Assembly (NCBI RefSeq): GCF_003097235.1
Contig: NZ_QEQQ01000025.1
Coordinates: 18,466 to 82,465 of the forward strand
Origin: Pseudomonas sp. CC120222-01a
Lineage (GTDB): Bacteria > Pseudomonadota > Gammaproteobacteria > Pseudomonadales > Pseudomonadaceae
Direction of reading: 5' to 3'
Length of the DNA: 64,000 nt
Shown: in pieces, positions 49,116-58,687 of the stretch
Numbering within the stretch: the first letter of the stretch is position 1
Layout of the letters: each line of letters begins with the position of its first letter
Notes under the pieces: generated by a model
Database searches by the model: none
What the model was told of the DNA's origin: nothing
What the model saw: only the letters and a program-made list of their open reading frames with translations
Made by a program: the position numbers and the translations under genes

Positions 49116-50762
49116 ATGCAGTCCGCCTACACCGTCCTCATCCTGCTGACGCTGGTAAGCGTGTCGAAACTGGTCGGGCGCATGATCCCGCTGCCGTTGC
49201 CCTTGGTGCAGATCGCCGCCGGTGCGTTGCTGGCCTGGCCGACCTTGGGCCTGCATGTGGCCCTGGACCCCGAATTGTTCCTGTTCCTGTTTCTGCCGCC
49301 GCTGCTGTTCGCCGATGGCTGGCGCATCCCCAAGCGTGAGTTGTGGCGCATCCGCGGCCCGGTAGTGGCGCTGGCCGTGGGGCTGGTGTTGTTCACCGTG
49401 GTCGGCGCCGGCTACTTCATCCACTGGTTGCTGCCGAGCATTCCGCTGCCGGTGGCCTTCGCCCTGGCCGCCGTGCTGTCGCCCACCGACGCCGTGGCGG
49501 TGTCGGCCATCGCCCAGGACCGCCTGCCGACCCCGCTGATGCACATGCTGCAGGGCGAGGCATTGATGAATGATGCCTCGGGCCTGGTGACTTTCAAGTT
49601 CGCCCTGGCCGCCGCGATTACTGGGGCGTTCTCGCTGGCTGATGCCAGCTTCAGTTTCGTGCTGGTCGCCCTCGGCGGCCTGGCGGTGGGTGTGGCCCTG
49701 AGCTGGCTGATCGGTCGCCTGCGCGCCTGGATGATCGCCCGTGGCTGGGATGACCCGGCCACCCACGTAGTGTTCATGCTGCTGCTGCCGTTCGCCGCCT
49801 ATGTGCTGGCCGAGCGCCTGGGTGTATCGGGCATCCTCTCGGCGGTGGCCGCCGGCATGATGCAGAGCTGGCTCGACCTGTTGCCGCGCCAGACCAGCAC
49901 TCGTCTGCTCAACCGCAGCGTCTGGTCGCTGCTGGAGTTCGCCTTCAACGGCCTGATCTTCTTGCTGTTGGGCTTGCAGTTGCCGGACATCATCAAGGCC
50001 GTGGTCAGCCATGAACCCACGGTCTGGCCGACCCTGGCCTGGCGGTGCCTCGATGTGCTGGCGATCTTCGCCGCGCTGATCCTGTTGCGGTTTGTCTGGG
50101 TGCAGAGCATCTGGCGGGCAATTGGCGTGGTGCGGCGTTGGCGCGGTAAGCCAGCGCTGGTGCTGATGCCCACGGCGCGCTCGTGCTGGCTGCTGACCCT
50201 GGGCGGCGTGCGCGGCGCGGTAACCCTGGCTGGTGTGATGTCGGTGCCCTTGCTGATTGGCGCAGGCCAGGCCTTCCCCGAGCGCGACCTGCTGATATTC
50301 ATCGCGGCCGGCGTCATCCTGCTGTCACTGATCAGTGCCTGCATTGCCTTGCCATTCCTGCTGCGCGGCATTGTCAAAAGCCCTGATGAGCGCCTGCATC
50401 AGGAGGTGCAGGACGCCTGGAGGCGTACGGTGGAGGCGGCGATCCATGCGCTGGAGGCGGAGGAAGTCATCGATGCCAGCGCGCCTCAGGATGCGGCTCA
50501 GGCGACCTTGGCTACCGAGCTGAAGGCGCGGCTGATGGCTGAGTATCGGGATGAGCTGGACAGCTACAACGATACGGCCGAGGCGCGAGCGCTGGCCGAA
50601 CAGATGGACTTGCTGGAGCGGCGCTTGCGTTTGCGGGCACTGCGGGCGCAGCGACTGGAGTTGTATAACCTGCATCGCCAGCATCTGGTGGGGGATGAGG
50701 TGGTCAGGCAGGTGTTGGGTGAGCTGGATCTGAGTGAGGCCAATCTGGGGCAGGTCAGGTAG
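49116..50762 (+). CDS. CPA1-family Na+(K+)/H+ antiporter
   Basis: 548 residues. About 12 membrane segments to residue 415; CPA1 motifs: VLSPTDAVAVSAI (about 123-135) and the ion-binding GEALMNDASGLV (about 149-160), GISGILSAVAAGM-like region, and GGVRGAVTLAGVMSVP. A cytoplasmic, charged tail of about 130 residues follows (AEEVIDASAPQDAAQA and LLERRLRLRALRAQRLEL, helical), in which regulation is usually placed. MQSAYTVLILL was chosen as start, with AGGA 12 bases upstream; an ATG at 49062 is the alternative. It keeps cytoplasmic pH and cation balance. Confidence 0.93.
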   Translation: MQSAYTVLILLTLVSVSKLVGRMIPLPLPLVQIAAGALLAWPTLGLHVALDPELFLFLFLPPLLFADGWRIPKRELWRIRGPVVALAVGLVLFTVVGAGYFIHWLLPSIPLPVAFALAAVLSPTDAVAVSAIAQDRLPTPLMHMLQGEALMNDASGLVTFKFALAAAITGAFSLADASFSFVLVALGGLAVGVALSWLIGRLRAWMIARGWDDPATHVVFMLLLPFAAYVLAERLGVSGILSAVAAGMMQSWLDLLPRQTSTRLLNRSVWSLLEFAFNGLIFLLLGLQLPDIIKAVVSHEPTVWPTLAWRCLDVLAIFAALILLRFVWVQSIWRAIGVVRRWRGKPALVLMPTARSCWLLTLGGVRGAVTLAGVMSVPLLIGAGQAFPERDLLIFIAAGVILLSLISACIALPFLLRGIVKSPDERLHQEVQDAWRRTVEAAIHALEAEEVIDASAPQDAAQATLATELKARLMAEYRDELDSYNDTAEARALAEQMDLLERRLRLRALRAQRLELYNLHRQHLVGDEVVRQVLGELDLSEANLGQVR

Positions 50763-50788
50763 ACCGTAAGGGGGCTGCTTCGCAGCCC

Positions 50789-50874
50789 TTTCGCGACACA
50801 AGGCCGCTCCTACAGGAAGGCGCGATCCCTTGTAGGAGCGGGCTTGCCCCGCGAATGGGGCGCAAAGCGCCCCC
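50789..50874. repeat. REP-type inverted pair, mixed subtype
   Basis: Left half CGCGACACAAGGCCGCTCCT and right half TTGTAGGAGCGGGCTTGCCC differ in the second part, so two REP subtypes are paired here. It lies between the convergent antiporter gene and dapC. Confidence 0.85.
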
Positions 50875-50880
50875 GGCCAA

Positions 50881-52077
50881 TCAGCGGTTCTGCAGGAAAG
50901 CGCGAATGCGCTCCGCCGCCTCGATGCACTCGGCCAGCGGCGCAACCAGTGCCATGCGCACCCGGCCGGCACCCGGGTTCACGCCATCCACCTCACGCGA
51001 CAGGTATGACCCCGGCACCACGGTCACATGCTGGGCCTCGAACAGGTCGCGGGTGAACTCGGCATCACCGCCCGGTACCTTGGCCCACAGGTAGAAGCTG
51101 CCATCCGGCCGCTGCACGTCGAGCACCGGTTGCAGGATGTCGAGCACGGCATCGTACTTGGCACGGTACTGGTCACGGTTCTCGCGGACATGCGCCTCGT
51201 CCTGCCAAGCGGCGATGCTGGCCAGCTGGGTCTGAACCGGCATGGCGCAGCCGTGGTAGGTGCGGTACAGCAGGAACGGCTTGATGATCTCAGCGTCGCC
51301 GGCGACGAAGCCGGAACGCAAGCCCGGCAGGTTGGAGCGCTTGGACAGGCTGTGGAACACCACGCAGCGCTTGAAATCGTTGCGGCCGAGTTCGGCGCAG
51401 GCGCTCAGCAGGCCCGGTGGCGGCGCGTCTTCGTCGAAGTACAGTTCGCTGTAGCATTCATCGGCGGCAATCACGAAATCGTGCTCGTCGGCCAGGGCAA
51501 TCAGCTTCTTCAGCGTGTCCATCGGCACCAGGGCGCCGGTGGGGTTGCCTGGCGAGCACAGGAACAGGATCTGGCAGCGTTTCCACACCTCGGCCGGTAC
51601 GGCATCGAAGTCCGGGTTGAAGCCGTTGTCTTCCAGGCAGGGCAGGTAATGCGGGGTGGCGCCGGCCAGTAGGGCTGCGCCTTCGTAGATCTGGTAGAAC
51701 GGGTTGGGGCTGACTACCAGGCCGTCATCGGCGCGGTTGACCACGGCCTGGGTGAAGGCGAACAGCGCTTCGCGGGTACCATTGACCGGCAGGATGTGGC
51801 GGTCGGCATCCAGCCAGCCAGCCGGCACGCCGAAGCGGCGTTCGCACCACTGGCCGATGGCCTGGCGCAGGGCTGGCAGGCCGAGGGTGCTCGGGTACAC
51901 CGCCAGCTTGTCGAGGTTGTCGGCCATGGCCTGGGCGACGAACGCCGGCGATTCGTGCTTCGGCTCACCGATCGACAAAGCGATGGCGCGTTTGTCCGCC
52001 GCAGGCTTCACGGTGCCCAGCAGGGCGCGCAGTTTCTCGAACGGGTAGGGCTGAAGCTGGGTCAAGGCATGGTTCAT
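50881..52077 (-). CDS. dapC: succinyldiaminopimelate transaminase
   Basis: Glutamate-dependent PLP aminotransferase between DapD and DapE. 398 residues, class I. Schiff-base Lys246 (HSLSKRSNLPG), SPGNPTGALV (175-184), AADECYSELYF and SPNPFYQIYEG. The family is broad, but its place beside glnD matches DapC in pseudomonads. Thirty bases after the glnD stop, same strand. Confidence 0.92.
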   Translation of the reverse strand: MNHALTQLQPYPFEKLRALLGTVKPAADKRAIALSIGEPKHESPAFVAQAMADNLDKLAVYPSTLGLPALRQAIGQWCERRFGVPAGWLDADRHILPVNGTREALFAFTQAVVNRADDGLVVSPNPFYQIYEGAALLAGATPHYLPCLEDNGFNPDFDAVPAEVWKRCQILFLCSPGNPTGALVPMDTLKKLIALADEHDFVIAADECYSELYFDEDAPPPGLLSACAELGRNDFKRCVVFHSLSKRSNLPGLRSGFVAGDAEIIKPFLLYRTYHGCAMPVQTQLASIAAWQDEAHVRENRDQYRAKYDAVLDILQPVLDVQRPDGSFYLWAKVPGGDAEFTRDLFEAQHVTVVPGSYLSREVDGVNPGAGRVRMALVAPLAECIEAAERIRAFLQNR

Positions 52078-52107
52078 CGGCGCAAGGTCTCGTCAATCGT
52101 CTAATCG

Positions 52108-54810
52108 TTAAAAAGTCACGCGGGTCGGGCTGGCATCGCTGGCCTGGCCGGCCTGCAGCTGCTGCACGATGGCTTCCTGCAGGCGGCTGCACAGCTGCGG
52201 GTCGGAGAGCGGCTGGTTGTCGGCATCGGTGATGAAGAACACGTCTTCCACCCGCTCGCCGAGGGTGGCGATCTTGGCGTTCTGCAGCGACAGGTCGAAC
52301 TCCAGGAAGATCCGCCCGATCCGTGCCAGCAGGCCAGGGCGGTCCGGTGCGGTGATCTCGAGGATGGTCACCGGGCGCTGGGCATCGTTGAGGATGGTCA
52401 CCTGCGGCGGGAAGTTGAAGTGCTTGAGCTGGCGCGGCACCCGGCGCTGGATGATGGTCGGATAATCCTCGGGGTTGCGCAGCGCTTCGGTCAGGCCGTC
52501 GCGGATCTGCTTGACCCGCTGCGGGTTGTCGCCGATCGAGCCGCCATCGTTGTCGAGCACGATGTAGGTGTCGAGGGTGAACTGGCTGCTCGAGGTGATG
52601 ATCCGCGCATCATGGATGTTCAGGTTCAGCTGCGACATGGCGGCCACGGTCACGGCAAAGAAGTCGTGCTGGTCGGGTGCGTAGATGAAGATCTGCGTGC
52701 CGCCCTCGAATTCGCGCTGGGTGGTTTCCTTGATCAGCACCAGCGGCCCGCCATCGGCCGGTTGCTGGAGGATGGCGTCGCTGTGCCAGGCCACGTCGGC
52801 GGCGTTGTGCTTGAGGAAGTAGTCATCGCCCAGCTGCGACCACAGTTGCTCGACGTCGTCCGGGTCGGTGCCTTCGCGCACAAGGATGTCCAGCGCGGCC
52901 GACTGGGTCTGGCGGATCTGTTCCTCGCGGTCCAGCGGGTTTTCCAGGCCTCGGCGCAGGGCGCGCTTGGTCTCGGTGTAGAGCTGGCGCAGCAGGCTGG
53001 CGCGCCACGAGTTCCACAGGCTGGGGTTGGTGGCGTTGATGTCGGCCACGGTCAGCACGTAGAGGTAGTCCAGGCGCGTCTCGTCGCCTACATGCAGGGC
53101 GAAATCGTTGATCACCTGCGGGTCGGACAGGTCCTTGCGTTGGGCGGTGGTCGACATCACCAGGTGATTCTGCACCAGCCAGACGATCAGCCGGCTGTCC
53201 CAGGCCGGCAACTGATGGCGTTCGCAGAACTTCTGCGCATCCACCGCGCCGATCTCGGAATGGTCGCCCTGACGGCCCTTGCCGATGTCGTGGTACAGGC
53301 CGGCCAGGTAGATCAGCTCGGGTTTGGGCAGGCGGCCCATGAGCTTGCTGGCCAGCGGGAATTTCTCGGACACCGGCGTGTACTGCAGCTTGCGCAGGTG
53401 CTTGATGAGGTTGAGGGTGTGCGCATCGACCGTGTAGATGTGGAACAGGTCGTGCTGCATCTGCCCGACGATCAGGCCGAACTCCGGCAGGTAGCGGCCG
53501 AGGATGCCGTAGCGGTTCATCCGCCGCAGGTTGCGGTGGATGCCGATTTCGCACTTGAACAGCTCGATGAACAGGCTGGTGTTGCGGATATCCTTGCGGA
53601 AGGTGTCGTCGATCAGGTGCCGGTGTTCGCGCAGCAGGCGCACGGTGTCGGCGCGCACGCCCTTGATCTCCGGGTGCTGGGCCATCAGCACGAAGATCTC
53701 CAGCATGGCGAACGGGGTGCGCTTGAACACGTTCGGGTTGACCGCTTCGATATAGCCGTCGTGCAGGCGGAAGCGCGGGTTCAGTGGCTGGGTGGTGCCG
53801 CTGTCGTCATCGGCGAGGATGACTTCTTCGAAGTGCTGGATGATCAGGTCGCACAACTGGCTGATGCTCATCACCACCCGGTAGTACTGCTGCATGAACT
53901 GTTCGATGGCGCGCTTGGGGTTTTCGTCGCTGTAGCCGAGCAGCGCAGCGATGCTGCGCTGGTGGTCGAACAGCAGGCGGTCTTCGGCGCGGCCGGCGAG
54001 CATGTGCAAGGCGTAGCGCACCTTCCACAGGAAATCCTGGGACGAAGCAAGCAGTTCGTTCTCGCTTTCCAGCAGGAAGCCTTCGCCGGCCAGGGCGTGC
54101 AGGTTCAGCGTGCCGTACTGGCGGCGGGCCACCCAGAGCACCGTCTGGATGTCGCGCAGGCCACCGGGCGAGCCTTTGACGTTGGGTTCGAGGTTGTACT
54201 CGGTGTCGTTGTACTTGTGGTGGCGGGCCTTGAGCTCGGCGCGCTTGGCCAGGAAAAACTCCTTGCTCGGCCACATGTACGTGGTGCTGGTCACCTCGAG
54301 CATGCGCTGGCGCAGGTCTTCGGGGCCGGCAATGGTGCGGCTTTCCATCAGGTTGGTGATTACCGTCAGGTCGGCACGGGCCTGCTCGGCACATTCGTCG
54401 ACGGTGCGCACGCTCTGGCCGACCTCCAGGCCGATGTCCCAGAGCAGGGTGAGGAAGCGCTCGATGGCCTCGCGGTACTGCTCATGCTCGGCGGCGCCGA
54501 GCAGGATCAGCAGGTCGATGTCCGAGTGCGGGTGCAGTTCGCCGCGGCCATAGCCGCCCACCGCCACCAGGGCGATACCGCTCGGGTCGCCCCAGTCGAA
54601 CTGGTTCCAGGCCTGTTGCAGGATGTTGTCGACGAGCCAGGCGCGGGCTTCGATCAGCGGGCGGATTTCGCAGCCCGTGCGAAAACGCTTGTCGAGCACC
54701 TCGCCGGCCTGGCGGATGGCTTTCTTGAAGGCGGCGATGGGGCTCGCCTTGAGGGCCAGTTCAGCCTGGAACTGGCCACGGTCGAACAGCTCGGGATCCA
54801 CCTGGGGCAT
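52108..54810 (-). CDS. glnD: PII uridylyltransferase / uridylyl-removing enzyme
   Basis: Sensor of glutamine that modifies PII (GlnB/GlnK). 900 residues: nucleotidyltransferase with GGYGRGELHPHSDIDLLIL at 85-103, helical part, HD domain with YHDIGKGRQGDHSE at about 508-521, and two C-terminal ACT domains (about 710-790 and 815-890; ITAPDRPGLLARIGRIF is the second one's signature). Active-site Asp pairs and HD residues are intact. Confidence 0.96.
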   Translation of the reverse strand: MPQVDPELFDRGQFQAELALKASPIAAFKKAIRQAGEVLDKRFRTGCEIRPLIEARAWLVDNILQQAWNQFDWGDPSGIALVAVGGYGRGELHPHSDIDLLILLGAAEHEQYREAIERFLTLLWDIGLEVGQSVRTVDECAEQARADLTVITNLMESRTIAGPEDLRQRMLEVTSTTYMWPSKEFFLAKRAELKARHHKYNDTEYNLEPNVKGSPGGLRDIQTVLWVARRQYGTLNLHALAGEGFLLESENELLASSQDFLWKVRYALHMLAGRAEDRLLFDHQRSIAALLGYSDENPKRAIEQFMQQYYRVVMSISQLCDLIIQHFEEVILADDDSGTTQPLNPRFRLHDGYIEAVNPNVFKRTPFAMLEIFVLMAQHPEIKGVRADTVRLLREHRHLIDDTFRKDIRNTSLFIELFKCEIGIHRNLRRMNRYGILGRYLPEFGLIVGQMQHDLFHIYTVDAHTLNLIKHLRKLQYTPVSEKFPLASKLMGRLPKPELIYLAGLYHDIGKGRQGDHSEIGAVDAQKFCERHQLPAWDSRLIVWLVQNHLVMSTTAQRKDLSDPQVINDFALHVGDETRLDYLYVLTVADINATNPSLWNSWRASLLRQLYTETKRALRRGLENPLDREEQIRQTQSAALDILVREGTDPDDVEQLWSQLGDDYFLKHNAADVAWHSDAILQQPADGGPLVLIKETTQREFEGGTQIFIYAPDQHDFFAVTVAAMSQLNLNIHDARIITSSSQFTLDTYIVLDNDGGSIGDNPQRVKQIRDGLTEALRNPEDYPTIIQRRVPRQLKHFNFPPQVTILNDAQRPVTILEITAPDRPGLLARIGRIFLEFDLSLQNAKIATLGERVEDVFFITDADNQPLSDPQLCSRLQEAIVQQLQAGQASDASPTRVTF

Positions 54811-54848
54811 CGCGTCGCGTTCCTGTCTTTAGGTTGCCTTGGGTGCAA

Positions 54849-55631
54849 TCAGGCCGAGGTGCGCGGGATGGTGTCGTCCTTGCGCAGGGTGAAGATCTCG
54901 TAACCGGTAGCCGTTACCACCAGGGTATGTTCCCACTGGGCCGAGAGCTTGCGGTCCTTGGTGATGGCAGTCCAGCCATCGCCCAGTACCTTGGTGTCGG
55001 CCTTGCCCTGGTTGATCATCGGCTCGATGGTGAAGGTCATGCCTTCCTTGAGTTCCATGCCGGTGCCGGCGCGGCCGTAGTGAAGGATCTGCGGCTCTTC
55101 ATGGAACACCTTGCCGATGCCATGGCCGCAGAACTCGCGCACCACGGAGAAGCCGTTCTTCTCGGCGTGCTTCTGGATCACTTCACCGATATCGCCCAGG
55201 CGGCAGCCCGGCTTGACCAGTTCGATGGCCTTGTACATGCATTCCTGGGTGACCTTGGACAGGCGCTCGGCCCAGACCGGTACGGTGCCGACGTGGAACA
55301 TGCGGCTGGTGTCGCCGTGGTAGCCGTCCTTGATCACGGTGACGTCGATGTTGAGCGTGTCACCGTCCTTCAGCGGTTTGTCATTGGGGATGCCGTGGCA
55401 GACCACATGGTTGATCGAGGTGCAGATCGACTTCGGGTAGCCCTTGTAGTTGAGGGGCGCCGGGATGGCCTGCTGGACGTTGACGATGTAGTCGTGGCAC
55501 AGGCGGTCGAGCTCCTCGGTGGTGACACCGGGCTTGACGTGTTCTTCGATCATTTCCAGCACATCGGCGGCCAGGCGGCCGGCGATGCGCATCTTCTCGA
55601 TGTCTTCTGCAGTCTTGATGGTGACGGTCAT
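54849..55631 (-). CDS. map: methionine aminopeptidase, type I
   Basis: Removes N-terminal Met from nascent proteins. 260 residues. Metal ligands of the pita-bread fold are visible: DVTVIKDGYHGDTS (two Asp), GHGIGKVFHEEP (His, Glu) and TFTIEPMIN (Glu), plus a last Glu in QWEHTLVVT. Heads the map-glnD-dapC set (38 bases to glnD), divergent from rpsB as in most gamma-proteobacteria. Confidence 0.97.
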   Translation of the reverse strand: MTVTIKTAEDIEKMRIAGRLAADVLEMIEEHVKPGVTTEELDRLCHDYIVNVQQAIPAPLNYKGYPKSICTSINHVVCHGIPNDKPLKDGDTLNIDVTVIKDGYHGDTSRMFHVGTVPVWAERLSKVTQECMYKAIELVKPGCRLGDIGEVIQKHAEKNGFSVVREFCGHGIGKVFHEEPQILHYGRAGTGMELKEGMTFTIEPMINQGKADTKVLGDGWTAITKDRKLSAQWEHTLVVTATGYEIFTLRKDDTIPRTSA

Positions 55632-55829
55632 TACAGGCTCTCTACGGCGCCGCAGGCGGCGCGAACAAACGGGAAAGGCCGGATTCTAGCAGAGCAGGGC
55701 GGCATTCTGTCGGGATAAAGGCGGCCATGCTGCTGTCTATAGGAGGCATTCTGGCCTGTTTGCCCGGGTGCTGCAAAAACGGCTGACGGACGCAACCTGA
55801 TCCGGGTTCCGTTCGCTCGCGGTCTGTGG

Positions 55830-55977
55830 TATAAAATGCGCCGCTTTCGGGGACGACCCCGTCAGCATTAAACCCACACACGTGTCGACACGATGACCTG
55901 GGTGCCCCGATTCTCCGGAAGCGCGGGTTGGTCATTGGGATACGTGGAGGCCCAACCCGACTTATCAAGGAACTATC
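55830..55977 (+). promoter_or_regulatory. rpsB promoter and structured leader
   Basis: TATAAAAT at 55830-55837 with a GC-rich discriminator (GCGCCGC), typical of growth-rate-regulated promoters. The leader, about 140 bases, can form GGGTTGG (55925-55931) with CCAACCC (55952-55958). S2 is known to autoregulate rpsB-tsf through such a leader in gamma-proteobacteria; this is a candidate for the same element. The rest of the 346-base gap (55632-55829) serves map and shows nothing else clear. Confidence 0.55.
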
Positions 55978-56715
55978 ATGTCCCAAGTCAACATGCGCGA
56001 TATGCTGAAGGCCGGTGTGCACTTCGGCCACCAGACCCGTTACTGGAACCCGAAAATGGGCAAGTACATTTTCGGCGCGCGTAACAAGATTCACATCATC
56101 AACCTGGAAAAAACCCTGCCAATGTTCAACGACGCTCTGTCGTTCGTAGAACGCCTGGCCCAGGGCAAGAACAAGATCCTGTTCGTCGGCACCAAGCGTT
56201 CCGCTGGCAAGATCGTAGCCGAGCAAGCTGCTCGCGCTGGTTCGCCATACGTTGATCACCGTTGGTTGGGCGGCATGCTGACCAACTACAAAACCATCCG
56301 TGCTTCGATCAAGCGTCTGCGCGACCTGGAAACCCAGGCCGAAGATGGCACCTTCGCCAAGCTGACCAAGAAAGAAGCCCTGATGCGTTCGCGCGATCTG
56401 GAAAAGCTGGACCGCAGCCTGGGTGGTATCAAGGACATGGGCGGCCTGCCTGATGCCCTGTTCGTGATCGACGTTGACCACGAGCGCATTGCTATCACCG
56501 AAGCCAACAAGCTGGGCATCCCGGTTATCGGCGTTGTCGATACCAACAGCAGCCCAGAAGGCGTTGACTACGTCATCCCAGGTAACGACGACGCTATCCG
56601 CGCCATCGAGCTGTACATGACTTCGATGGCTGACGCCATCATCCGCGGCCGCAACAACGTTGCCGGCGGCACTGAAGTCTACGCTGAAGAAGCGGCTGCA
56701 CCTGCTGCTGAGTAA
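55978..56715 (+). CDS. rpsB: 30S ribosomal protein S2
   Basis: 245 residues. N-terminal MRDMLKAGVHFGHQTRYWNPKM and later FVGTKRSAGKIVAEQA, HRWLGGMLTNYKT are unmistakable S2 blocks. C-terminus ends in an Ala/Glu tail (AEEAAAPAAE). Strong codon bias with AAGGA Shine-Dalgarno. Cotranscribed with tsf through a partial terminator. Confidence 0.98.
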   Translation: MSQVNMRDMLKAGVHFGHQTRYWNPKMGKYIFGARNKIHIINLEKTLPMFNDALSFVERLAQGKNKILFVGTKRSAGKIVAEQAARAGSPYVDHRWLGGMLTNYKTIRASIKRLRDLETQAEDGTFAKLTKKEALMRSRDLEKLDRSLGGIKDMGGLPDALFVIDVDHERIAITEANKLGIPVIGVVDTNSSPEGVDYVIPGNDDAIRAIELYMTSMADAIIRGRNNVAGGTEVYAEEAAAPAAE

Positions 56716-56742
56716 TAGGCGCTAGCGTCTACTTGGCACGCG

Positions 56743-56766
56743 AAAAGGGGGCTCTGCCCCCTTTTT
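56743..56766 (+). terminator. attenuator-type terminator between rpsB and tsf
   Basis: Stem AAAAGGGGG (56743-56751) / CCCCCTTTT (56757-56765), loop CTCTG, then T. Lies 28 bases past rpsB; read-through is expected because tsf belongs to the same operon. Confidence 0.88.
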
Positions 56767-56899
56767 GCCACCTTGAAATCCTGCTGTCAGCAACGGCCCC
56801 GCATGATGGGCGAGCTGATATAAAGGCAGCGATTTGCAGAATTTAACGCCCGCGTCGAGCGGGTGGAATGGTTGAAAAACTTTCCAAGAGGATTTTGAA

Positions 56900-57763
56900 A
56901 TGGCAGCAATTACTGCGGCGCTGGTCAAAGAACTGCGCGAGCGTACCGGCGAAGGCATGATGGATTGCAAAAAGGCCCTGGAAAAGGCCGGCGGCGACAT
57001 CGAGAAAGCCATTGACGACATGCGTGCCTCGGGCGCCATCAAGGCCGCCAAAAAGGCTGGCAACGTCGCTGCTGAAGGCGCTATCGCCGTCAAGACCGAC
57101 GGCAAAGCCGCCGTTCTGCTGGAAGTGAACTCGCAGACCGACTTCCTGGCTCTGCAAGACGACTTCAAGAACTTCGTGGCCGAAAGCCTGGAAGAAGCCT
57201 TCGCTCAGAAGCTGACCGACGCAGCGCCTCTGGTTGCTTCGCGTGAAGCGGCTCGTGAAGCTCTGGTCGCCAAGTGCGGCGAGAACGTCAACATCCGTCG
57301 CCTGGTGCGCGTTGAAGGCGACGTTGTCGGTGCCTACCTGCACGGCAACAAGATCGGCGCTGCCGTTGTCCTGAAAGGCGGTGACGCCGAACTGGCCAAG
57401 CAAATCGCCATGCACGTTGCCGCTTCGAACCCAGAGTTCCTGGATTCGTCGGAAATCTCCGCCGAGGCCATCGAGCGCGAGAAGGGCGTATTCCTGCAGC
57501 TGAACGCTGACAAGATCGCCGGCAAGCCGGAAAACATCGTTGAGAACATGGTCAACGGTCGTATCGCCAAGTTCAAAGCCGAAGCCTCGCTGAAAGAGCA
57601 AGCCTTCGTCATGAACCCGGAAGTCAAAGTTGGCGAGCTGGCCAAGAAAGCCGGCGCTGAAATCGTTTCCTTCACCTACTTCAAGGTTGGCGAAGGCATC
57701 GAGAAGCCAGTCGACGACTTCGCTGCTGAAGTTGCCGCTCAGGTAGCTGCTGCCAAGCAGTAA
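56900..57763 (+). CDS. tsf: elongation factor Ts
   Basis: Guanine-nucleotide exchange factor for EF-Tu. 287 residues. RTGEGMMDCKKAL at about 15-27, then EVNSQTDFLA (about 75-84), both classic EF-Ts signatures; central HVAASNPEFL and C-terminal coiled part present. Shine-Dalgarno AGAGGA. The 184-base spacer from rpsB contains a terminator and may hold an additional promoter. Confidence 0.97.
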   Translation: MAAITAALVKELRERTGEGMMDCKKALEKAGGDIEKAIDDMRASGAIKAAKKAGNVAAEGAIAVKTDGKAAVLLEVNSQTDFLALQDDFKNFVAESLEEAFAQKLTDAAPLVASREAAREALVAKCGENVNIRRLVRVEGDVVGAYLHGNKIGAAVVLKGGDAELAKQIAMHVAASNPEFLDSSEISAEAIEREKGVFLQLNADKIAGKPENIVENMVNGRIAKFKAEASLKEQAFVMNPEVKVGELAKKAGAEIVSFTYFKVGEGIEKPVDDFAAEVAAQVAAAKQ

Positions 57764-57784
57764 GACAGCCCCGTCTGTCGCCCC

Positions 57785-57818
57785 AAAGAGGCTGCCCGCT
57801 CACGCGCGCAGCCTCTTT
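57785..57818 (+). terminator. rho-independent terminator of tsf
   Basis: Eleven-pair stem AAAGAGGCTGC (57785-57795) / GCAGCCTCTTT (57808-57818), 12-base loop. A TTGTCA at 57817-57822 followed 15 bases later by TATAAA may be the pyrH promoter, overlapping its end. Confidence 0.85.
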
Positions 57819-57843
57819 GTCAAAACGGCAAAGGGTTTATAAA
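57817..57843 (+). promoter_or_regulatory. putative promoter of pyrH-frr
   Basis: TTGTCA (57817-57822) and TATAAA (57838-57843) with a short 15-base spacing, about 100 bases before the pyrH ATG. Confidence 0.4.
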
Positions 57844-57943
57844 GCCCGACGCCGCTGGCACCAAAACGGTGCCACGCTACAGTTAGCAAGCCGAAAACGG
57901 CTCGCACGAATTTTCTAAAAGTACGCCGCAGGAGAGACTCGCA

Positions 57944-58687
57944 ATGGCTCAGCAGGTGAGTGGTCGCCAACCTCGCTATAAACGCATTTTGCTCAAACTT
58001 AGCGGCGAGGCCCTGATGGGCTCGGAAGAGTTCGGGATCGACCCGAAGGTGCTGGACCGCATGGCCCTTGAAGTGGGCCAGCTGGTAGGGATCGGCGTTC
58101 AGGTAGGCCTGGTGATCGGTGGCGGCAACCTGTTCCGCGGCGCAGCGCTCAGCGCAGCCGGCATGGACCGCGTTACCGGCGACCACATGGGCATGCTGGC
58201 TACCGTGATGAACGGCCTGGCCATGCGCGATGCGCTGGAGCGTTCGAACATCCCGGCCCTGGTCATGTCGGCCATTTCCATGGTGGGCGTCACCGATCAT
58301 TACGATCGTCGCAAAGCTATTCGCCACCTCAACTCCGGGGATGTGGTAATTTTCTCCGCCGGTACCGGCAACCCGTTCTTCACTACCGACTCCGCCGCCT
58401 GCCTGCGCGGCATCGAAATCGATGCCGATGTGGTATTGAAGGCGACCAAGGTTGATGGTGTGTACACTGCCGATCCATTCAAGGATCCGCACGCCGAGAA
58501 GTTCGATCACCTGACCTATGACGAGGTCCTGGATCGCAAGCTGGGTGTGATGGACCTGACCGCAATTTGCCTGTGCCGTGACCACAAGATGCCGTTGCGG
58601 GTATTCAACATGAACAAGCCTGGCGCCCTGCTGAACATCGTGGTCGGTGGCGGTGAAGGTACTTTGATCGAGGAAGTCCAAGCATGA
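57944..58687 (+). CDS. pyrH: uridylate kinase (UMP kinase)
   Basis: Phosphorylates UMP to UDP; GTP-activated, UTP-inhibited in bacteria. 247 residues, amino-acid-kinase fold: LLKLSGEALMG at about 16-26, GGGNLFRG (about 58-65), FSAGTGNPFFTTDSAA (about 138-153) and the VDGVYTADP loop. Shine-Dalgarno AGGAGAG. Ends overlapping frr by four bases. Confidence 0.97.
   Translation: MAQQVSGRQPRYKRILLKLSGEALMGSEEFGIDPKVLDRMALEVGQLVGIGVQVGLVIGGGNLFRGAALSAAGMDRVTGDHMGMLATVMNGLAMRDALERSNIPALVMSAISMVGVTDHYDRRKAIRHLNSGDVVIFSAGTGNPFFTTDSAACLRGIEIDADVVLKATKVDGVYTADPFKDPHAEKFDHLTYDEVLDRKLGVMDLTAICLCRDHKMPLRVFNMNKPGALLNIVVGGGEGTLIEEVQA

Noticed and set aside
52420..54903. 827-codon open frame antisense to glnD
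   Set aside because: Shadow frame; glnD carries intact catalytic motifs throughout.
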